Shown: piece after piece, positions 57,647-64,000 of the stretch
Layout of the letters: every line of letters starts with the position of its first letter
How positions within the stretch are numbered: position 1 is the first letter of the stretch
Assembly (NCBI RefSeq): GCF_030848805.1
Contig: NC_092366.1
Coordinates: 4,731,724-4,795,723, forward strand
Source: Temnothorax longispinosus
Taxonomy: Eukaryota; Arthropoda; Insecta; Hymenoptera; Formicidae
Length of the DNA stretch: 64,000 bases
Direction: 5' to 3'
Notes under the pieces: generated by a model
Databases searched by the model: none
What the model was told of the DNA's origin: nothing
The model's input: only the letters and a program-made list of their open reading frames with translations
Position numbers and translations under genes: made by a program

Positions 57647-60600
57647 TCATATCTCACCGTCGCTGTCCCCGGGACAGCGTCCTGGTCCTGACACGCCGTC
57701 ATCGAGAACCTCCGTCACCTCGTGAAACAGACAGATAATGGGTATTGGGTAAGGGCGAATCGAGAAAAAAGTATATTTCGTAATAAATCGATGCAATAAA
57801 TATTTCATGAGAGAGAAATCAAGAGATTAACATTAAAATTAATTCACGAACTTTTTGCAAAATTATTTGATCGCCGACCTCGGGAGCACTCACCAGAACT
57901 TCCTCGAATCGGTCGTAATTCTCCTGCCTGGAGTTCAAGAGGCTCTCGCCTACCGAGTCGGCGCCCGATTGGCAAGGATCTCGTCGTCCTAGCGCGCTCG
58001 ATGCAATATGCAGCAAGGACAGTACCGCCAAGAGGCCGGCTGCAAGCACATATATATCTGTCAGGAGCTCACGGAAATAGAGTTGAAGGAGCCGACGTCC
58101 TTACCCGCGACGTAGGACAGCCAAAGTCTATTGGGTCGCCACGCTAGAATGCAGGACAGTGGTAGGTAAAACAACGCCTTTCGCCAGCCCCGCGTGGCCG
58201 CCAGAACGCTGGACCAGCAACGCAAGCAAAGGGAATCCTCGTTCCTGAGAAAACAAAACGTCAACATACATATATCGTTTTCTCATAAAAAGGATCCGAG
58301 AGATTAAAAGAATTATTTTCTGGAATAACGTTTTAAATAAAGAATTTAAATAAATTTAACAATTCGATATATCTGAAACCCCTTTTTATCTCTTTTATTC
58401 CACTGTTTTTTATTTTAGGATTATTTTAATTTTATTTTAATTGGCTCTATTTATTTTAATTGCATGTTGAGAATTGCATCGATTTAAGATTATATCCTAT
58501 TTTCCTTGCCAATGTGTATTTGACACATTATAGTTACGGTTCTTCAGAGCGAGCGAGATGTTCCTCAGACAGTTGGTGCAACATCGTAAAGTATTTACGT
58601 GATCGAGTTATCTGACGTTTGCGGAACTAGAGGATTTACATGATTTCCATTCGATAAACAAAAACTTTTGCGAGAACGACGACTTCCACTGAATGCCGCA
58701 GGCGAGCAATCTAGCCTTTAGTCTTGATTATGACCCCATCAATTCCACTTAAGTTTCCTTTTTAAAAAGGCGGGGCGGTAAGACGATTTTTCCATCGATA
58801 CAACTTTCAAATACTCTTACCGAGTACCCTTTTTACGGAGATTAACAAACTGAATTCCGAACGGGCAAAAGAGATCAAAATAAAAGTCCGACTTGTCGTA
58901 CCTGCACCAGTATCCTGCACATTTTACGCTACATTCTTTATATATTTTTTTCTAGCCAATGTAATACACGAAAACGTTTGTCTAACTAAAATGTTAACGT
59001 GCGCAGTGGCAATTGCGTTCGCAATGCAATTTCGCCGCGGTAACTGTATCGAAAAAAAAAAATTACCGGGAAGCGATTTGCCCGAGCTTTCGAGATTATC
59101 GAGGAAATCTCCGCGCGGAGATAATTATCACGCGCGTTTCAGAGAGCTGCTAATGTACGAAATTAGCCGTCGCGGCAAACGTAAACTCGCCTAATCAGCT
59201 CGCGGAAGATTAATATACGTATTGTGGCGAGGAAAATGGAAAAGCACGACAATCGTCTTTATACGCAGTATGCGGATCTCGCAGTAGGGACCTACAATAG
59301 GAACCTTCCTGTCCTGAAAAGTGGTCGAGAAAATCGACAAGATCAATTTAGACAGAAAGGTTTGTCTTTGAATATTCCTTCAATAATTAACTCGCTGAAA
59401 TATTTTTAATTGAATTGCCCTCGATGGAAGGAGACCGAGAGAAAAAGAAGATCTGACAAATCTTCATCCCCGCGCGAACGGATATAAAAGAAGATGTCTC
59501 CATTGGAAATCCGCTTTTCTGCAAAGCAATGTTATCTCTCCCTCTCGATCATCTCCGCGTAGATCGAAGTGATCGATCGTTCCGACTGGCAGTTTTAATG
59601 GCACCGTCATCGGAGACATAAACTTCCGCGGCAGCATCGATTCCGGACGGATCGCCAAGCTAAGTTACTCGTTAAAACCGTAGACCCTGCAGAACTTCTT
59701 TTAATATTTCCTCCCCCTAAGCTTCCGAAGAACGCTGGCGACGTCGTCCCATTGGTCGCCGTCTCACGCTGATCGATATGAGCAACTTAAATGATAAAAA
59801 CTTGCCGATATAACCCGGTTCAAGACAATCAAGACCAAATTTACCGAAAGACTTGTTGAAATTTATTAACGTATTAACTCTATCGGGAGACACAAGACAG
59901 AAAATACAGCGGTCGGAAATATCTGGATGAATTAATCGAGGGAAGCGCCCGCAGCACACGCGGGAACGGTATAATCAGCTTGTTAATTAATTATTGTATA
60001 TATCTCCGCAATTAACTTCAAAGACGCGGGGAAATTTCCATCTTCATTTTGAGCCGTGCGTGACGCATTTATCTGGCTTAAAGATGATTACCACCGGCGG
60101 CGCGGCGCCTCACCGCATCATCCCCTCCGCATCCGCGAAGCGTTATCTAGTTGCCGGTAGTCTACCCGTGCACTTTCCTCGCCGCTCCTCCCGCTCTCGG
60201 GAAATGCGGGGAAAACTGGGGCGAACTTCCGACCTGCTTGGTAATTGCCGGGCTGGCTTTGCGCCGCTTCTTTTCCGTGTTATCCTGTTCGGACCTCGAA
60301 CGGTATAATTCCCCGGGGCCCTCTCAACCCGCCCGCCCGGCCGTGTCCGCCGAGCATATTGTTCCCGATATACATACACGGACCAATTTCGGGCAATTTG
60401 CAAAGTCACAGTACACTCGCGTTTATACGTTCGTACATGAACATTACACTGAGAAGCTTATGTATTAAAACCTGGTCGCTTAATTTTCTCTCTCTCATGT
60501 ATTTTACAAATACATCATTATTTTCAATTAGAGAAATTGCCATTTATGATCCGAGCTGGATCTTGGTATAGCCTAATAATAATATTCTGTGAATTTTGTA

Positions 60601-60710
60601 TACTTTTTTCCAAACTTAGCAAACTGCGCGTCGATTTTTTATCGGTCTTTAACCTTCCTAAAGTACTCGCTTAATTTTTTTATTATACTTATATTCAAGC
60701 TTAGCCTATT

Positions 60711-60760
<50 letters not shown>

Positions 60761-63700
60761 CGAGAGAGAGAGAGAGAGACAATTCTATATCAATCTAAAG
60801 TCAGGTTTTATTATTGATCGTTGCAAAAATCACAAAATGTTTTTCTTTTTTAATTTTAAAATGACAAAATATGCAAACGACGAGAAAATAAATGTTATAC
60901 ATGTCAATATATATACATGTCATAATTTGAAACTCGTCTTTCTCGTTTACGATGCACGTGGAAATATTTCTGTATACATGATAACTTAAAAAAAACACTC
61001 CTTTTATCGAGATTCGATAATTTAACGGTCTCTATACTCGACGGTTCGCGTATAGATATAGTATCTATTGGATATACGGTCTGTGTCTCGCACGGGTACA
61101 CTTGATGCGAGACACCAACGTGTCTCTTGATTAGACTACCAAGATCTGACTCTACAGCCCGGACCTTAAATGGCAATTTCTCTAATTGATTGTATTTTAC
61201 ATCAGTCCTGCTTCACTCATTACTGTCCATAATTATCTTCTTTCTTATACTGGTTCACAAACAAATTTGTATATGGATTAAGTAAACAGAGAAATAAGTG
61301 AGAATATATCTTTCTCCAAGTGTTAAAATCCACCGAAGCTACGTTCGTCCAAACGTACCTGACGCAGAGCTGCACGAACAGCGTGATGGCCCAAGTCACC
61401 TCCAGGAAGAAGATCACGCCCGACGCCGCCCTGTAATCGAAGACGCGCGAGAATTAGCGGACGAAACGCTGCGTCCGGGGAGACCGAATGTGACACAAAA
61501 GTTCGCGTCCCGTCGTTGGAACATACGTCGCAAAAGCTCGCTCTGCCCAACGAGGGCATTTCGGATATTTCGAGGGAACAAGAGGGAGAGAACGGCAGCG
61601 AGTTTTACAATCCGTACGAAGGTGGAACCCCACGCGAAGCTGGTTTTTTTTTCTTCTTCTTTTTTCATAATGGTACATAAATAAGAGTATGAATAAAATA
61701 ACAATTCCGTCACACGAGAGGTATTCATTTCAATGTCCATATATCCATCTGTATCACCGAAACGTGATCCGACTTTGTCGGTGACGCTCGACGGCGCGCG
61801 GCGTTAAGGGTGATTCATCCCCGAAAAATCGCTCTGTCGCGCAGTTGCGCGTGATCAATGATTAAGGACGCGCCGACATAGAACCGCGTAAAAAATGCAA
61901 GACATCTCTCTCAATTTCCCACTCCGCGAGATTCTCCACGGCGCCAGTTGGGTAATGCCTGGGTGAAAAATTGCAACGGACCGGACGGGATATTTTTATT
62001 TCTTTGCCCCGCTCGTTGTTCATTGCGTGCGCGCCGATGAAACGCCGGCTATACGCGGATACGCGAGGGAATGTCTAATCGAAAGCTATAGCGCTCTCTC
62101 GTGCGTCGGAATTGCGAGTCGAATATAATTTGCGGTTAACGCCAATGCGTTCTTGTCGACAAATTAAAAATTGAAATAATGATTTACTCGAGACGACTTT
62201 AGACGACCCGTGAAAAAGAATTTGGGACGGAGTTTTGGTTTATTAATTTTATTGATCGCGAGAGATATACTATTTTTACAATTATGATTTTCCATTCGAC
62301 TCACCTGGCTTTATTAATTATAGTTATATATCAAGACGTTTCGACTATTGATTTGGGTCCTTTTTGAGTATAAATCTATAAATCACAAATTTAATAATCA
62401 AAAAGCCATGTAAATTGTAACTCGCCCTACCACAACTGACAAGGAAATCGATACTATACAATAAAATATTTTAAAAAAGATAGATACCTAAGTTATGAAA
62501 TCAGTAAATAGCCTTTTACAAAGATCTCCCTGGTCATGACATCGCAAGCCAAAGCAAGTCATGATTTAAACCGATTAGACCAAAAGATAAAGAGATCAAC
62601 GTTAATATAAATTAAGAGGCTTTACATGTTTCGTATGTCGTATAATCGATAAAATAATCCGTGTAACAATAATAGCATCTCAAATTAAAAAACAAAAGAA
62701 ATTAAATACTATTCTTCTCAACATTATTTTTGCTTCACATTTACAAGAACTGTAAAATTGCGAGACATTGTTAGACATTCTGTAGTCATAAACTGAGCAA
62801 GTTATAGATTCTTTCAGATGCGAGCGAAGGGAAATTTTAAATCCGATTAAAAAAGTTATAAGGATATTCTAATATATGTACACGCGTTTAGAACCCGTCA
62901 GACCGTCAGCTTCTCCATTTTCTCCGTGGCCGAATTATTACGTTGTCTTAAAAATAATTTCGTTTAGACATCGTGCTTCCGTCGCCGATAATCAAATCAA
63001 TCCCCAAATTAGATCTCTCAAGAACGAATCGAAAGTGGATTACTCGACGAGCAAAGACGATCGGCGAGAGATTTTCAGCGTCGTTTATCGCGCTTAATTA
63101 TGTGCCAGCCTCCAACGAAATGGATTTTATCCGGGAGTTAACGTTGTGTATTTAAATTAGACTGTCGTGTTCACCCTTTCGTTTTACGTTTAGTTAAAAG
63201 CGGAAGATTACTTCACTCTCTTCGCTCAATAATTTACTTGTACCATGAATATTTTATTATTTACACTGCACAAAAGAAAATCGAGGAAAAAATTCGTTCG
63301 CGATAAGCTTTACGGTGGGGTCCAAAAGTTTCAGCCGTTCTCGTCTCGGATTGTCTAAAACCCGCGAAATGTCCCTTCCGTGAAAGCTTCACGAAACCGT
63401 GGTCGCGACTCTGTATTTTTCAGCGTTGAACAGCGCAGTTCTAGGTCAGATAAATGATAGCTCTGTCCGGGAAGGAAACGTCTGGTCGCAGTGGACGCCT
63501 TTCAGGACGAGTTTCAACAATCTCCGACGAAACAGTCGCCGAATGCACGACGATAAATTCGCCGCCTTCGGCAGAACGGACAGATAATAATTGCTCCGGC
63601 GAGAAAACGGCGAATTAAGAAGACGAACGCGGACGGGGAAAATCTCTGCCCGTAATAAGATCTCGGTTCGATTGGAAGAAACCTCTCGGCGTCGGGTCGT

Positions 63701-63948
63701 CGTCGGGGGATGATCTTCCCCGTCGACGCCTCTCCTCCTCCCGATTCGTCCGGGTCTCGCGGACAGCCGCGCGGCGCGGACGCGCGGCGGTCTCTCCCTC
63801 TCGCGCGGTGTCGACGCGAGGATCGCGATCGGAGGGCTGATAATGCGTGAATTGAATTACGGTATACGCATGTTGAATTATCCTCACGTAACGTAAAGCC
63901 CCATGACGTGCCGATGGTACGCCACATCCGCGCCGACGCCGCACACAA
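57647..63948 (-). CDS. Multi-pass membrane protein resembling TMEM72 (5' end outside window)
   Basis: Exons on the - strand are 63,948-63,888, 61,430-61,359, 58,244-58,105, 58,039-57,894 and 57,718-57,647. They have GT/AG junctions, compatible phases (the partial codons rebuild Thr, Arg and Ala) and a TGA stop at 57,649-57,647. The visible product is VCGVGADVAYHRHVMGLYVT, a hydrophobic segment (SGVIFFLEVTWAITLFVQL), a Cys-rich loop with LCLRCW, a second hydrophobic run (KALFYLPLSCILAW), a third (GLLAVLSLLHIASSAL), then a polar acidic tail ending SDGEI. The order GVGxD, TM, Glu in TM, Cys, (K/R)AL-Y-LS, TM matches my memory of vertebrate TMEM72, a four-pass protein of poorly known role. The first segment and start codon lie beyond 63,948. 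The gene model is firm; the family name is tentative. Confidence 0.75.
58245..61358 (-). other. Large intron of the TMEM72-like gene
   Basis: A 3.1-kb intron. It contains a GA microsatellite at about 60,713-60,779 and moderately CpG-rich DNA around 59,000-60,350. Short open frames here match no family I recognise. Confidence 0.65.
60713..60779. repeat. (GA)n microsatellite
   Basis: About 67 bases of GA/AG repeat with a few GC interruptions lie inside the 3.1-kb intron of the TMEM72-like gene. Confidence 0.9.
61431..63887 (-). other. First visible intron of the TMEM72-like gene
   Basis: A 2.5-kb intron. A Penelope-type 3' module lies on the - strand at about 62,335-62,368 (CTCAAAAAGGACC ... 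TAGTCGAAACGTC, then AATAAA). Positions 63,400-63,830 are CpG-dense with overlapping open frames on both strands and no recognisable protein. Confidence 0.6.
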
Positions 63949-64000
63949 CTGCAACAGAGAGAAAGAGGATCAAAAAGATTGCATCCCCCGTGCTCGTCCC

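Noticed and set aside
61298..61740. Open frames of 78-128 codons on both strands
   Set aside because: They are shadows of the 61,359-61,430 exon of the TMEM72-like gene and its adjoining intron; only the hydrophobic - strand frame fits the splice phases.
1..64000. CRISPR arrays, operons, riboswitches or phage features
   Set aside because: None seen; the split genes, microsatellites and MITEs show eukaryotic nuclear DNA. Short direct repeats found are satellites or tandem duplications without regular spacers.

Overview
This looks like nuclear DNA of an insect, most likely a hymenopteran and possibly an ant. The genes are split by small introns with GT/AG ends. CpG-dense blocks with no credible gene alternate with very AT-rich, transposon-filled DNA. 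The proteins resemble insect members of eukaryotic families. The species cannot be fixed from sequence alone. There are no prokaryotic features.

Layout. Positions 1-18,992 hold no gene I can support: CpG-rich blocks, microsatellites and a few foldback repeats. A four-exon gene on the + strand (18,993-21,981) encodes an 873-residue coiled-coil and disordered protein of unknown role. It converges on a seven-exon - strand gene (25,172-23,483) that I recognise as the ESCRT-I subunit MVB12 (MABP domain, then a UMA motif). The next 5 kb are intergenic. Then comes a cluster of geranylgeranyl diphosphate synthase (GGPPS) genes, all on the + strand with the same seven-exon plan: a canonical GGPPS (30,553-33,570); a broken copy (about 34,570-37,440) whose first exon is split by a 2-kb composite insertion; an intron-only relic (about 42,365-42,590); and two intact, strongly modified paralogues, called GGPPS-L1 (45,061-47,204) and GGPPS-L2 (53,343-56,571). 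L1 and L2 lie in a large tandem segmental duplication whose units start near 41,608 and 48,569. The window ends with a - strand gene (57,647-63,948, 5' end outside) for a multi-pass membrane protein resembling TMEM72.

Main observation. L1 and L2 have complete reading frames and conserved splice sites. They keep the first Asp-rich motif (DDIQD) and the Arg and Lys residues that hold the allylic diphosphate. They have lost three of the four residues that normally bind isopentenyl diphosphate: Arg to Tyr or Cys, His to Tyr, Arg to Asp. The second Asp-rich motif is changed from DD to ND. This is the pattern expected when a prenyltransferase stops elongating chains and becomes a terpene-synthase-like enzyme. 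The copies also share a TATA-type promoter that the parent gene appears to lack.

The cluster is packed with mobile DNA: Penelope-like fragments with a GIY-YIG endonuclease region and hammerhead-like 3' modules, TTA-flanked MITEs, a solo LTR whose empty site survives in the sister copy, tRNA-like modules, large nested foldbacks, a 200-bp satellite, and two rRNA-derived insertions (a 28S piece inside a terminal-inverted-repeat element in a GGPPS intron, and an 18S piece beside the duplication junction).
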